Below are positions 45,707-57,114 of a DNA stretch of 64,000 nt, piece after piece (the first letter of the stretch is position 1; every line of letters starts with the position of its first letter). The stretch spans positions 27,369,092 through 27,433,091 of the forward strand of contig OX442415.1 of assembly GCA_949361645.1 (NCBI GenBank). The letters are read 5' to 3'. This stretch comes from Spongilla lacustris (taxonomy: Eukaryota > Porifera > Demospongiae > Spongillida > Spongillidae). A model generated the notes under the pieces. That model was given only the letters and a program-made list of their open reading frames with translations. It made no database searches and was not told the origin of the DNA. Position numbers and translations under genes: made by a program.

Positions 45707-46457
45707 ATACGCTTGATTGTACATAATGTAGTGTGTTTGATATGTTTTTTTGCATTGAAAATTGTACTGGCAGTTTGATTTGTGTAGATTTCATCATTTA
45801 GTACCATAATTCAGTACGTATAGTTATGTGTACTATTTGGCAGAATAACCTTCCTTCTTATCATGACCAATAGTAACTTGTTGAAGCAAAATCCAATGCA
45901 TCTCTATGTATGATATTAGTGATACTATGTATTTTAAAGTTTTGGTTAAGGCTGCACACTTATTTATATCTCTTTACTGATTATAAACTCAACCGGGACA
46001 GTTTTTGTTTCGCGTACCCTATTAATTCACGTACATTCGCGATCATTTCATTTTTGATCTTTCGAATAGCGTGGTGCTCGCAACGAAACGCATAGCCATG
46101 AGTATAAGGTATGCACTAGTACTGTTTTTATATCTCACAGTATATCTCACGCGAATATGTATCACCGATAATTTAGATAAACCTCACTATTAATAATAAA
46201 TGAGCATATAAGTTGACGTGTCTGGTTGAATCACGTGGTAATTGATTTAGGCTTCAATCGCGCATGCGGGACAAGCATATACAATCATAGGTTACATAGT
46301 CTAAAGGCGTTTCTTAATTCACTAGCAACCGCAATCCGGATCGATCCGGATTGGAGGTGCGTCCACACACACTAGCTAATTAGTATTCATCGACCAAACC
46401 GCGTACCCATGATAGAAAATGGCTGCTGTTTAATTCACTTTGGAGTTTGAAGGAAAC

Positions 46458-46911
46458 CAGTGGCGGAGCTAGCTAGGAGGGGCTGGAGGGGGCTGGAGGG
46501 GGCTTGGCCCCCCCTGTGATTTAAGTTTGTACAGTGAAGTCTGCTGTTGGCCCCCCCTGTGATTTAAGCTTGTACAGTGACGTCTGCAGTTGGCCCCCCC
46601 TGGCCTTCATCTGCACCTCCCACTTGTTAAAGCGGACCGCGCGCACTAGTTGAATCGGCCGACAGCGGACAGCACCCCCCTCTCCCCCCCGCTCGTAGAA
46701 TCGGCCGACAGCGGACAGCACCCCCCCCCCCCCCCCCCCCCCCCCCCCCGCTCGTAGAATCGGCCGACAGCGGACAGCACCCGCCCCCCCCCCCCCCCGC
46801 AGAATCGGCCGACAGCGGACAGCACCCCCCCCCCCCCCCCCCCCCCCCTCCCACTGGTTGAATCGGCCTTAACTTGGCCCCCCCTACAATAAAATCCTGG
46901 CTCCGCCAGTG
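46458..46911. mobile_element. Nested hAT MITE with 8-bp target duplication and G/C-rich tandem core
   Basis: A 454-bp element with ends CAGTGGCGGAGCTAG and CTGGCTCCGCCAGTG (inverse), flanked by identical AAGGAAAC octamers at 46450-46457 and 46912-46919. Inside, the block GAATCGGCCGACAGCGGACA followed by a variable C run is repeated four times (46641-46825), so C-tract length and copy number can both vary. The open frames on the minus strand here are G-run artefacts. Confidence 0.9.
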
Positions 46912-47254
46912 AAGGAAACTCGCACTTTTGGTGGGGATCTGGGGGGGGGGGGCAGATGTGCAACGACAGCTCGATGGAGTCGTACGCAACAAGTTAATCT
47001 ATCAGCGGATGTCCTGAAGATGAAATACATAGTGCAGAAATACAAAAAGGTTATAAGCACGCATGATCCATACAATTATACGAGACGTAAACGCGCACAG
47101 GTTAAGGACTCTATAATGGAGGTACCGGGGTAGTAATGGTATACATGCAACAGGACAAGGCCACGTGTCCCTTTTTTTTCTAAGGTGACTTTTGCGTAGC
47201 TCTATGTACGCGTACGCCGCTAAGCAAATGTATGCCATAATTGCCATTCCCAGG

Positions 47255-47481
47255 CTAGCTAATTAGTATTCATCGATCAAACCGAATCGCGATGCAGTTA
47301 CTAGGGCGTGCCGATGACTGATAATTAATGGCTGCTGTCTCTAGTCCACAAGAAACCCGCTGGGATTTAATCCCAGCGGGTTTCTTGTGGACTAGAGACA
47401 GCAGCCATTAATTATCAGTCATCGGCACGCCCTAGTAACTGCATCGCGATTCGGTTTGATCGATGAATACTAATTAGCTAG
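47255..47481. repeat. Perfect 227-bp palindrome
   Basis: Two 113-bp arms are identical reverse complements around a single central T at 47368 (core GGGATTTAATCCC). I compared the arms base by base and found no mismatch. Such perfection indicates a very recent inverted duplication, or an assembly or amplification artefact. The outer 30 bp of each arm belong to the surrounding foldback element. Confidence 0.9.
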
Positions 47482-47592
47482 TGTGGACGCACCCCCAATC
47501 CGGATCGATCCGGATGGCGGTTGCTAGTGAAGAAACGCCTTAAATAATCTACGATACAATAAAATCTTATCTTATATCAGATCAGGGAGGAG

Positions 47593-48549
47593 CAGTGGCG
47601 TTGTGGCACACCCCCCGCTGGGGGGGCAAATATATATAAAGGCGCCCCCCCCCCCCCCCCCCCCCCAAAAAAAAAGCTTCTGCATCGCATTTTAATCACG
47701 AAGTGTATATATTATGTACAGCGAAATTGCCACGGTCATTTTCACGTGCAATTGAAGGAGAAGGGGGGGGGCGTGTTAAGTGACCAATACATTGCATTGG
47801 AACTACAATAACGCCAGTGGCGTAGGAAGGAAATATAGAGTGCAGCGGCCAACAAAGGTGGTTCCCCCGCCTCCCCGGGGAGGGTACGGAGGGGGGCACC
47901 CCTCCCGTTCAGCTAGGGGTTACGGGGGAGCGCTGCAAGCTCCCCCATCGGGGTCTGGGGCGGAGCCCCAGAAGCCAACGCTTTTTGCATAGAAAACCCC
48001 CCAAAAACTACGCTAAAACTAGTTTGTTTTGATACCTTGCCTCTGCGCATGTAATGTAAAGTACAAAACGGCTATAGTGCAGCCAAGGCCACTTTTGGTA
48101 ACCGTTGTAAACTACGTTGCACGGGTAGCCTAGCTTGAACTAGCTCTCACGATCGATTTGAAGACCACTTGCATGTCATTAACTAGCAGCAATTGCTCAG
48201 CTATTGAATTATATACTGATGCGCGCTTTAAAAAAATTTTTTGTTGTTGTTGTGAAAAAGTGCACTTTTTTATGGTTATCCGAATAAACGAATGCAATAG
48301 TTTAATTAATTTCTATTAACAAATAAACAGATTTAGTAGCGATCGCAGCCTATTAAGTGATATTAATCGCTTTGTAGCCTCTAGCATTTAAGCAGCGCAT
48401 TCCAGGCTAACTTTACTTTGAGTCTGTTAAGACACCATGCATACTTCAGCCGTCATTTTGGCGCCCTAGCTATATTTTGGCGCCCCTGTTTTTAGGGCCG
48501 CTGGGGGGGGGCAATTGCCCCCCTGCCCCCCCTGGCCACACCGCCACTG
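47593..48549. mobile_element. hAT non-autonomous element with 8-bp target duplication
   Basis: Ends CAGTGGCGTTGTGGC and GCCACACCGCCACTG are inverted repeats; identical GGGAGGAG octamers flank it at 47585-47592 and 48550-48557. Inside lies a second, related left end (CCAGTGGCGTAGGAAGG at 47815) with a GGGTCTGGGGCGGAGCCCCAG-like block also seen near 7970, so another element or a fused family member is nested. A poly-C run sits at 47646-47666. No transposase is encoded. Confidence 0.85.
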
Positions 48550-48627
48550 GGGAGGAGTAAGTTATTTACGTGTCCCGCACACTCCTGATGCCGAATATGA
48601 TTGTGTTTAGCGTCACATGCCGTTGAT

Positions 48628-48636
48628 GTATAAAAA
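48628..48636 (+). promoter_or_regulatory. TATA-like box before the beta-trefoil-like gene
   Basis: TATAAAAAG at about 48628-48636, some 60-68 bp upstream of the ATG at 48697, leaving room for a short 5' leader. It lies just outside the hAT element that ends at 48549. Confidence 0.45.
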
Positions 48637-48696
48637 GAGAATGCAAGAAACTACTTTTTTCTTTATACTACCGGTTACATACACCCAGAATCGCAC

Positions 48697-49253
48697 ATGG
48701 CAGCTTTAGGTGAGGATATAGTATTATGTTATACATGTTATGACCGCCGTCTTAATATTCCCCCGCAAATCAGTACAGATCGAGCAGGATTGGTTGTTAC
48801 GATTGAGTCTGCCCAGTTTCCTAACGTCTTCCTCCGTCTCGATGGTAATGGCGTGACCAGATTCGACGGTGGTGGAGTCGGCAGAGTAAACTGTCAATAT
48901 GGTGCTGGACCTTACGAGCAATTCATACTGAGGGCATACGGTCCCGACGAGTTCAGTATTGAATCGCTCCAATTTCCGAAAGTCTTTCTCCGCTTGGATG
49001 GAGGTTACGTGACCAGTTTTCAAGGGCCAGGTTCTGGAATCGTGAATGGCCAGTTTGGAGCGGGACCGTACGAGAGGTTTGTGCTGAGGCAGGACACTGA
49101 AAACTGTATACTATCCAGTCGGTTCAGTTTCCTAACGCGTTTCTCCGCATGGACGGTGGCCGTGTAACCTCATTTAGCGGTGCAGGTGCAGGAGTGGTGA
49201 ACGCCCAGTTCGGAGCCGGACCTTGGGAAAAATTTAGAATCCGTATTTTGTAG
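48697..49253 (+). CDS. Single-exon three-repeat beta-trefoil-like protein, frameshifted in repeat 3
   Basis: The frame from 48697 holds two copies of a 46-50 residue repeat: IESAQFPNVFLRLDGNGVTR...FDGGGVGRVNCQYGAGPYEQF and IESLQFPKVFLRLDGGYVTS...GSGIVNGQFGAGPYERF. A third copy (QSVQFPNAFLRMDGGRVTS...GAGAGVVNAQFGAGPWEKF) is in the next frame and ends at a stop at 49251-49253. A one-base indel at about 49100-49108 therefore makes the current frame stop at 49165-49167. Three such repeats are what a beta-trefoil fold needs. No signal peptide or membrane segment is seen, so it is probably cytosolic. The exact family (lectin-like, fascin-like or other) is not recognised. The indel may be a real mutation or a sequencing error. 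Confidence 0.75.
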
Positions 49254-50084
49254 AACTCAGCCGGGTAGCTAATGGTTTGTATATCGTAGAGTTTTCATGT
49301 AATTTTTTTTTTAAAGAAGAAACTATCTCCCATGCAAACAAGCGATAATCAGAGAATGCATTAGTAACTGTACATGTATGCAGCGGAGGAATTCAGAGAG
49401 GGGGGTGTCTAATATTGATAAAGGGGCGGCGCTGTAAATCTGTATCTGGGTCAGTCCCAGAAAAATTTGGTGAGTGATGTATAAAATGTACATGCACGAT
49501 GTTGGCTAATTATATTAATCAACGGTTTCATAGGATACCCTGGACTCACCCTCTGGTATGTGTATTCACTGTTTTACGATTTACACTATAGCCAGCTCGT
49601 TCGGATAATTTTTGATTTCTCATCACTTCCAAATAGGGTCAGGTTATTACATGTCTCATCCCCTCATGCTACATTTGGATACGACAGACAGAGATGGCCA
49701 TGCGAGGTTGTTTCATTGCATTGCTGCAAGCACGCATGGGGACTGATAACCGAAATTATAATGTCCTCTTTATCTGTCCAAATTATTGGATCCTTTAGTG
49801 TCACCATGCCCTCACGTTTAAATTTAATGATGATGGACATAATATGCAGGCTTCAAGATGCATTTTGTGAGGTTTTTTTAGACACGCTGCATGATACTGG
49901 TGGCCTATTGGAAGTTGGAAGTGCATGCATGGTCTAGCTGGGACATAATGCTTGACTCATATATATGATCCGCGCGAATTGTAAATAAAATTTCTAAATT
50001 GCGTACCGATTTCGAAACTGTCCTCCGATTTTAAAATTGCCACCCAGATTTATGCCGGTCAACATTGCATGTATTGTTTGCATT
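49254..50084. other. No gene recognised
   Basis: About 830 bp. A CAGCGGAGGAATTC word at 49381 followed by G-rich sequence looks like a decayed hAT end. No supported exon. Confidence 0.4.
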
Positions 50085-50296
50085 ATTATAACATAGTTTT
50101 CCAAGAAAATGACATTTTCTATGAAACTGTCACCGGTATTATTATTCATGTTGAACTGTGGAGGCAACTCACTTGCAATCGTATTTTCATTATTATTTCT
50201 GAGTTGCCCTCACAGTTCAACATAAATAATAATCAGTATCAGGGACTGTTTCCTAGAAAATGTCATTTTCTTGGAAGCTATGTTTATAATTATTAC
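50085..50296. mobile_element. Short palindromic MITE
   Basis: Arms of about 90 bp: TTATAACATAG..TTCCAAGAAAATGACATTTTCTA on the left and its near complement on the right (TAGAAAATGTCATTTTCTTGGAA.GCTATGTTTATAA). AACTGTGAGGGCAACTCA pairs at the centre. Loop about 20 bp. No coding capacity. Confidence 0.8.
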
Positions 50297-50769
50297 CATC
50301 AGTAATCATTGAACTGTTGGGGGTCCTACTATACCATCATCATATTCATATTACCATACACTTTATACAGGTCATCAGGGAGTATAATATCGTAACTGAG
50401 AAATAATGCAGGTTATAGATACATAATATATCTTTCAAATAAAAATAAAAGTACATACACGCAACTGACAATCATGTTTCCACCACCATGATACTTAATG
50501 TTTGTCTGCTCCTCACTCCAGTGAGCTCCACAAAACCTGTCAGTGTGTTGGGCTGACAACAGAAATATCTATGGCTCTACTGAAGACCGTATTGAAATAA
50601 AAAGGTCAGCTGATTTTAAAGGGAGGATTATTTGTAAAGTGTGTGAATTTTATAAATACAATACTATAAGCCGGTCCAAAATTATAATCATTTTAATCCT
50701 ACTGATCATTACTCACGACATGCACAACCACATGTCATTGCACCTTGCGAGGATGGCTATGGCAATAAG

Positions 50770-50913
50770 AAATGTTGAAATATTTAATACTGCTGCAGAA
50801 TGTTTATTTGTGGAACATTTCAGGAATACAATTAGATGTGAGTAGCCATCAAACCATGTCAATCAGTACACAGAGAAGTAGTGCTAAAGCTAGCCGCCTC
50901 CGTCCAGCACCAT

Positions 50914-50949
<36 letters not shown>

Positions 50950-51170
50950 ACAAACATCATTACTTCTAAATATTTTTAGGGCCATTTGGAAACTCATATA
51001 AACACTTTTCAATAGCTAATAAGTAAGGAAACCGGCTAAAGCAACCAACGTATCATTCTAAAACTCCTAACTTAGCTGATCGTGAGTGTAGTGTCATTAA
51101 TGTGTGAATAAACAGCTCAGGAACAAAAGTGTAACTGTGGTGGTATGCAATAGTAAATCAGATCTAACAT
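50770..51170. repeat. Dispersed repeat with poly-C core (copy 2)
   Basis: Second copy of the family at 20690-21170; the poly-C tract is at 50916-50949. DNA from 51171 to 51832 shows nothing else I can support. Confidence 0.75.
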
Positions 51171-51832
51171 ACATGTCAAAGTCTAGGTGCATTTAAACAG
51201 AAATTTGAGAAATAAAGGGTCTTTCAGTCTTCAACATGAAGGGTATTTCCACTTCTCACATGCAGAAGCCCAATTACAAATCTGACAGTTCGACCACAAT
51301 AGCAACCATAATTGAAGGAACTGACAAAAAAAAACTACACAAGCATGCAGAGATAGTGGAAACTTAGGGGAGTGTAAAAATTGCAAAATGAACCCCTAAT
51401 ACACCTACAGTTACAAAAATCCCAGTTCGCAAAACTGTCAACGCCAGGTTAGCAGTCAAAGTCACTGCCTCTACATTATCATCTGCTTCCACTTATAATC
51501 TCTTAGCACACTTCATTCTGGACCTGCACATGTATGTAACAAGGCCACTTCTATTACAACTGACATTACAAAGATTACATTGAGAACCCAAGCAGCTTCA
51601 CATGCATTGTGAACTCTTAAAGTCTTAATACATTCAGCCAGTCTATCAAGATATAGTTACTTTTTGCACAACTTAACCTTGACCATCATATTCCTTGCAA
51701 TGCTGTTATAACTTTGTAATTTCAATATGTGTTGAAATTGAAACAATTGAACAATGGCATTCATGCAGGTTACATGGCACATGTACATAAGCATCAGTTA
51801 GGGAACAAGTTGCTACATTTTTTTCCAATTAA

Positions 51833-54800
51833 TTAATTAACCACTTCATAGCATCGGCCAGTTTGTATTTCACCATACGCATCACATTTTTGCGTGATAA
51901 TCTCGCTACTAGAAGAATGCATGTGTTTGTTCGAACATGTCGGGAAGAGATATGTGCTGGTTCAAGGATGAATGGTTGAAGCAATAAACATACCTGCAGT
52001 CCGGAGAGACATCTCTTGATACAGCAGTAAGGGCATCTGCATGACTGGCAGATGTTAACGAGTAAACATAAAAGCATTATGCTGGTAGAATAATCTAACC
52101 TTATTTTCTTCTTACGATTGACAGCAATCATTATGACAATGGATAACAGTAGGCCTACGGACACAGATACTAGCGCCCCTATAAGCACATGTTCAAGCTC
52201 TCCTCTGGAGGATGAGGGGGGTGGGGTGCTATGGCTATCTGACACAGGAGTGGAATCTGGACTGCAACTGCTGTAGTATTTGCTAACTGCCAAAGTTGTG
52301 TCTACCTCTCCAATGTACAGCTGTCCCAATGTGGTCACCTCTGCAACCACAATGAACTGGTACATGCCATTAGGGCTGAGGTTGGTGATGTCTCCCGATG
52401 TGGTGGTTGGTGGGAAGGTCTGACTGATGTACCCACCAGACTGCATCTTTGAAGTGTTGGGAAGAGAACGATAATACACAGAGTACCCTGTAAGGAGGCC
52501 ATCAGGAGGGAGCTGGACAGCCAGCCAGGACACTCTGGCAGATGTTGAGTTTGTAAAGACCACCACCACACCAGTCACGTTGGCTGTGGGGTGTGGATAT
52601 AAGTACAAATAAGTCTTTACATAAATGGTGTGAGGCTATGTAGCATGTATGCTCAATTAATTATTACGTCAATTCTATTGGACGGAATCAAGCGGTTATG
52701 GGACAGCTGGTGATGGACGTGCATGGATACGGACAATATGTATAAATAGATAGGTTGTCATGGAGTCAGTAGAGTGGAATTGTATCTTGCGTGCTTTGAA
52801 ATAATACAGTTTGGCATAGTGTTACAGCTATAAAGAATAGTGAATCAGATAATAAATGCACTTACGTATAGCTGCAGTAGTGGTCTGTACTTGCTGTGCT
52901 GTCCATGGTCCTGTGATGGTGTAGCCAACAACAGAGAAGGTGTAGGTGGTCTTTGGTACCAGTCCTGTGATTGTGATCGGGGGTGTGGTTGTGTTGCAGG
53001 TGTTCGCCGATCCATTGGAGGAGTATGTCACTTGATACATGGTGATGACCTCATTGGTGACATGGGGAAGTTGCCATTTGAGTGTGACGGTTGTGAAGGT
53101 ACTGCTGGTGGCCAGAAGAGGTCCTAAAGAAACATTGCTATATTTAACTGACCCTCATGACATTATTATGTGCAAAGAGGTGTGTTACTCCATTAGCATT
53201 TTTTCATTGTTGATCAAGCATTTGACAGTTCACATGCAATGTACATGTAAGTCATGACTAGTGTTATTTTTAAACAAAACAAAATAATCCTAATTGAATT
53301 GGTGGTAGAGGAGGAATAATTATAGGCTCATACCAATTATGGACACTGGCTCCACTGCTGCAGTCTGTGATGGCAGATAGGTCCCCACAGCTATGACAGA
53401 GATGGTGTACTGAACCCCAACTTGAAGGTTGGTTAGGACCAAAGTGGTAGAAGTGGTTGAACCACATCTTGTATGTGGGACCCCATCAGCCACACAGTAG
53501 ATATCATATCTGCTCACTGGACCACCTGAGGTTGGTGCAGTCCAAGAGATACTGACAGATGTGGGACCAGACTGCACAGCAGTGACACTAGTGGGTGGGC
53601 TAGGAGGAGCTGTGTAGAAGTACTTAAGTACAAAGTACCCTCCATAGGCAGTGCTTACCTGGTACAGTGAGGTATGAGGTAGTGGACCTTGGATTGAGTG
53701 TAAACCCTGTAGCTCCACACACTGGTGAGCAGGTAGTGGTGACATTGCATGTGTATATCCCAGATGATCTGCCCATCACAGTCAAGATGTTGTTGTAAGT
53801 AGATGTTGGTCGATCTGTCACTATTTGAGAGGAAGTGTAGTTGCCTTCATTCGCTGGACTTCCATTAATGGTCCACTGCACAGTTGTAGGAGGTGAGCTA
53901 GTGCTGGTGCAGGTCAACTGGAACACTGGTGGATCAACATTTGTAGGTGTCAACAGCTGAAACTGAACCCCTCCTGTGATGTTAGGCCCATCTGCGAGAG
54001 AATTTACACTTTCATAATACACATGGCATACGTCCTTTCCCATCCACTCACATGTGGCTGCTACAGACAGAGCATAGTTAGTAGGAGATGTTGTAGATAT
54101 GCCAGATGCTGCTGCTAGTGTTAGGTCAGTGTACATTCCAACACAGAGTGTGAAGGAGGTATTGGTACAACATTGAACACCATTTGGGAAGTCATAAGGA
54201 GCTCCACGATACAGCTCTACTCCTTCCGAAACATTCCTTTGACCCAACCCTCCTGGAGTGAATACAGGGTCAGGTGTTGCTTGAGGATATAGGGCTCCAT
54301 TTGGAGAATACCACTGTCCACCTACTATGCCCTGACACAGTAGTGGTAGCTGCAATACTGAGATTATGCTGACTCTGTTTGGTACCACTGAGAGGGTCAC
54401 CAGACTGTTGTTGACAACCATCAATCCATGCCCGTGCCAGATGAATTGCCCTGCGCATATAGGGATTAGCGTTAGGGTCAGGCTAACAATATAAATATTG
54501 AATTGAACCTATTGGTTCTACATGATAATACCTTCACATTCATATACCTGAGGGAAATATTGAAGAGCATGTAAGGAGGTTTGTGGTGAGAATATCCCAG
54601 GAGTGTATCAGGTCAGTAAAGAAATGGTTTTAATACATAGTGCCCAAGGCAATATAGTTATACGTATGCAATGTCGTATGCACGCACAAAAAGGTACAGA
54701 ATGCAGAGCAGTTAAAATCTAGTAGTGTCTATACAGAATAAACAACTACAGCGCAACGCCTAAGCATTGACCTTTCTCCCGTCGCACGACTGCTTTAGTC

Positions 54801-55162
54801 TAACCACATCCGTTACGGAGGCTGAATACTGTAAAGCTCCCTTCCTCCCTCCGCCCCTCCTCCCTCCGCCCCTCCTCCCTCCGCCCCTCCTCCCTCCGCC
54901 CTTCCACCCATCCACTCTTCCAAATTCCCGGGCAATGAGCAAAAAAATATGTTTAGGTCGGCATGCAGCGCATTGCATATAGCAGAATCGTTACGCTTTT
55001 AGGAGAGCATTGTGCTATTATCCCTCCAGATGTTCCGTGTATTAAACCATAGCTATATAGCTCAGTGATCATGATATCATATATAGTCTACTCACCCCGA
55101 ACATCTCCAATCATTAAGAATACCGTGAAGATAAGGGAGTAAGTGTTTGCTCTGATGAACAT
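51833..55162 (-). CDS. Single-pass Ig/FN3 cell-surface receptor-like protein (683 aa)
   Basis: Exons 55162-55096, 54450-53659, 53609-53334, 53123-52866, 52583-52100, 52044-51994 and 51956-51833 join in phase and total 2,052 nt: 683 aa. Exon 1 encodes a signal peptide (MFIRANTYSLIFTVFLMIGD). Exon 2 holds an N-terminal Cys-containing region and an Ig-like domain (FQLTCTSTSS... to SGIYTCNVTT). Exons 3, 4 and 5 each carry one fibronectin type III domain, with introns in the same phase as in typical FN3 exons. HVLIGALVSVSVGLLLSIVI is the membrane span, followed by a basic stop-transfer NRKKK. The cytosolic tail is about 65 residues, with no kinase or phosphatase domain; it contains AYGEI and, at the very end, CYEVVN. 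The ligand and pathway are unknown; adhesion or recognition is inferred from the domains only. Confidence 0.85.
54845..54903. repeat. 15-bp tandem repeat (about four copies)
   Basis: CCCCTCCTCCCTCCG is repeated about four times in the first intron of the Ig/FN3 gene (54451-55095). Simple tandem DNA; no function inferred. Confidence 0.85.
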
Positions 55163-57110
55163 ATTAGACTGCGCCGCGTCCAAAACCGTGGATATATACT
55201 ACCAGCAGCTTATTTGATGTGTATTCGGCTAGCTATTTATAATCCGCATCAGGACGACAAAATTATAAACCCCGGCCGATCCAAATAGTAATACATGCAT
55301 GTAATAACATCCTCTAGTCAACACTGGGCCTGGGCACTAGTACTGTCACACCACTTCAGTGGAAATTTGCCGCGAAGACAGTTCCGCTCCAGATGGTGCA
55401 ATGTTGCCAAGGATATATAATAAAGTGCCACTATTAGGAAATTTTGCGCTTAAAATTAACACCGAACTAACTGATCCGCCATATAAACTCTGACCACGAT
55501 AGGATTTAAACAGACAATTTGCATGTCTGCAACATGAATTAAGGATGGATTTTGACCAGCGCTATCTAATTCAGTGTATAATCGTTCGATTCTTGTTTAT
55601 ACTAACTTTCCTGGGAACACACTATACACTCTGGCGTGGTCACAAATTTCAGATCAACAGCCTCCGGTTAACCCGTTTATAATCAGCCAAAATGGCACGC
55701 GCAATGTTCGCAAATGCAGACTGCCCGCACATGTTACCCAAGTTGCATGCTGTAGCGGACCCGTGGGGTTTCAGAAATTTGAACGGTTATGAAGCGATAT
55801 TTGCAAAATCAGAATCAGAGCGCCACTTCAGCGAATTCGCGAATCGCGTCACGGTTTTTATACTTCAACCCCATTCAACCAGGGCTCATTTAATCGGTTA
55901 ATAAAATTCAAAACCCCCTTACCAAAATACTGGATCCGCCCCAATTCTTTCACATAGTTTGTTAACATTTAGTGAGTTAATAAACTATTATTATACTACA
56001 CGAATACGTATATGTAGCCGGCCGGGTTTCTGTTATGACGACCATTTATTCAACAATGGTCAAGATGGCGGCGCCAATAACCAAACATTCTTCAAAGGCT
56101 CCCCGAACCAGAAAAGTCTATGTAATGGGAAAAAAAAAAAACGGCATGACAACGTGTACCAATGAGCCGCAAATCATAGTAATCTTCCGCATACACCACT
56201 TTCCTAACATGGCTAACATGGTGGTTTCAAATGAAATACATTTCCCCTGAGATATCACTTTTTTCTCACTATCACCAGTATCTGCTGAAATATATGGAGA
56301 CAAGTTATTACATCAATATTTTTATTGGCCTTGCATGTATAAATTACTTAATTTCATTTACATGCATGTAGCTAATCAGCCCAAGACTAAATTCCATTGA
56401 TTTTTAAATGATTTTCTCCATCTTTCCATTACCACTTTCCTCACATCCTTGACTTTGAGGATGCCAGCCTGCCATTGAGAATGGTCAAGACATCAGGCAA
56501 ATTCTTTCTAAATCAGCAATTTTATGTACTTGTAATTCTTGCCCATTGTAGTATTTTGGGTAAAACAAGATATGCAACGTTTTGGTTAAGGTTCCAGGCT
56601 ACCTCCTTGCCACTATCCTCTGAAGAGCAGGATTCGGACAAATGGTCCATACCTATCCAATCATCAGAGCAATTCTTGAACACCCACTTGAGGAGGCTAC
56701 TATATAGGTTAGTACTTTCTCATAAATCCTGATGCCATATGCGGACGGATTTTCGTGACATTTGATTTTGCTGTGGTTTTTTGGAGAACTGGAAAGGGGA
56801 TACATGCAGGCACATGAACTGAATTTCTACACCACAGACCATAGAAGTCATTGAAAGGATGCTGAAATCTATACTTATAAAAACATGCACACATACATGT
56901 ATGTCTTAAACAATCTCCTTAATACATGTATAAGAGTTCTTTTGTGTAACCTATAGCTACATTATACATGACCTCACTGTTGACACTGTCATAAAAATCT
57001 TCCACATACACCACTTTCCTAACATGCATGGCTAAGCATGGTGGTTTCGCTAGAATCCTACAAAGATTTATTTTAAATGATGAAAAATATGTAACAAAGA
57101 CTTGTCACAT
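55163..57110. other. No gene recognised
   Basis: Almost 2 kb upstream of the Ig/FN3 gene and before a hAT relic. The near-repeated phrase ACACCACTTTCCTAACATG.GGCTAA..TGGTGGTTTC occurs at about 56190 and 57007, so these may mark ends or flanks of a transposon. No exon supported. Confidence 0.4.
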
Positions 57111-57114
57111 ATTT

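Larger units (their letters stand above)
46302..47541. mobile_element. Composite foldback element with nested insertion
   Basis: The left end (46302: AAAGGCGTTTCTTAATTCACTAGCAACCGC, of which the first 12 bases are terminal) is the reverse complement of the right end (47541), followed on both sides by ATCCGGATCGATCCGGAT and GCGTCCACAC. The next module (CTAGCTAATTAGTATTCATCGA) is present three times: 46371 (plus), 47255 (plus) and ending at 47481 (minus). A hAT MITE is inserted at 46458-46911. No coding capacity. Long inverted arms point to a foldback transposon family; the target duplication is not clear. Confidence 0.75.

Noticed and set aside
46627..46992. Gly- or Pro-rich frames over the poly-C tandem block
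   Set aside because: Homopolymer artefacts inside a hAT MITE.
53960..54040. 40-bp intron in the Ig exon of the FN3 receptor (GTATGCC...CTCGCAG)
   Set aside because: Removing it would break the frame, whereas the uninterrupted reading is open across the whole exon.
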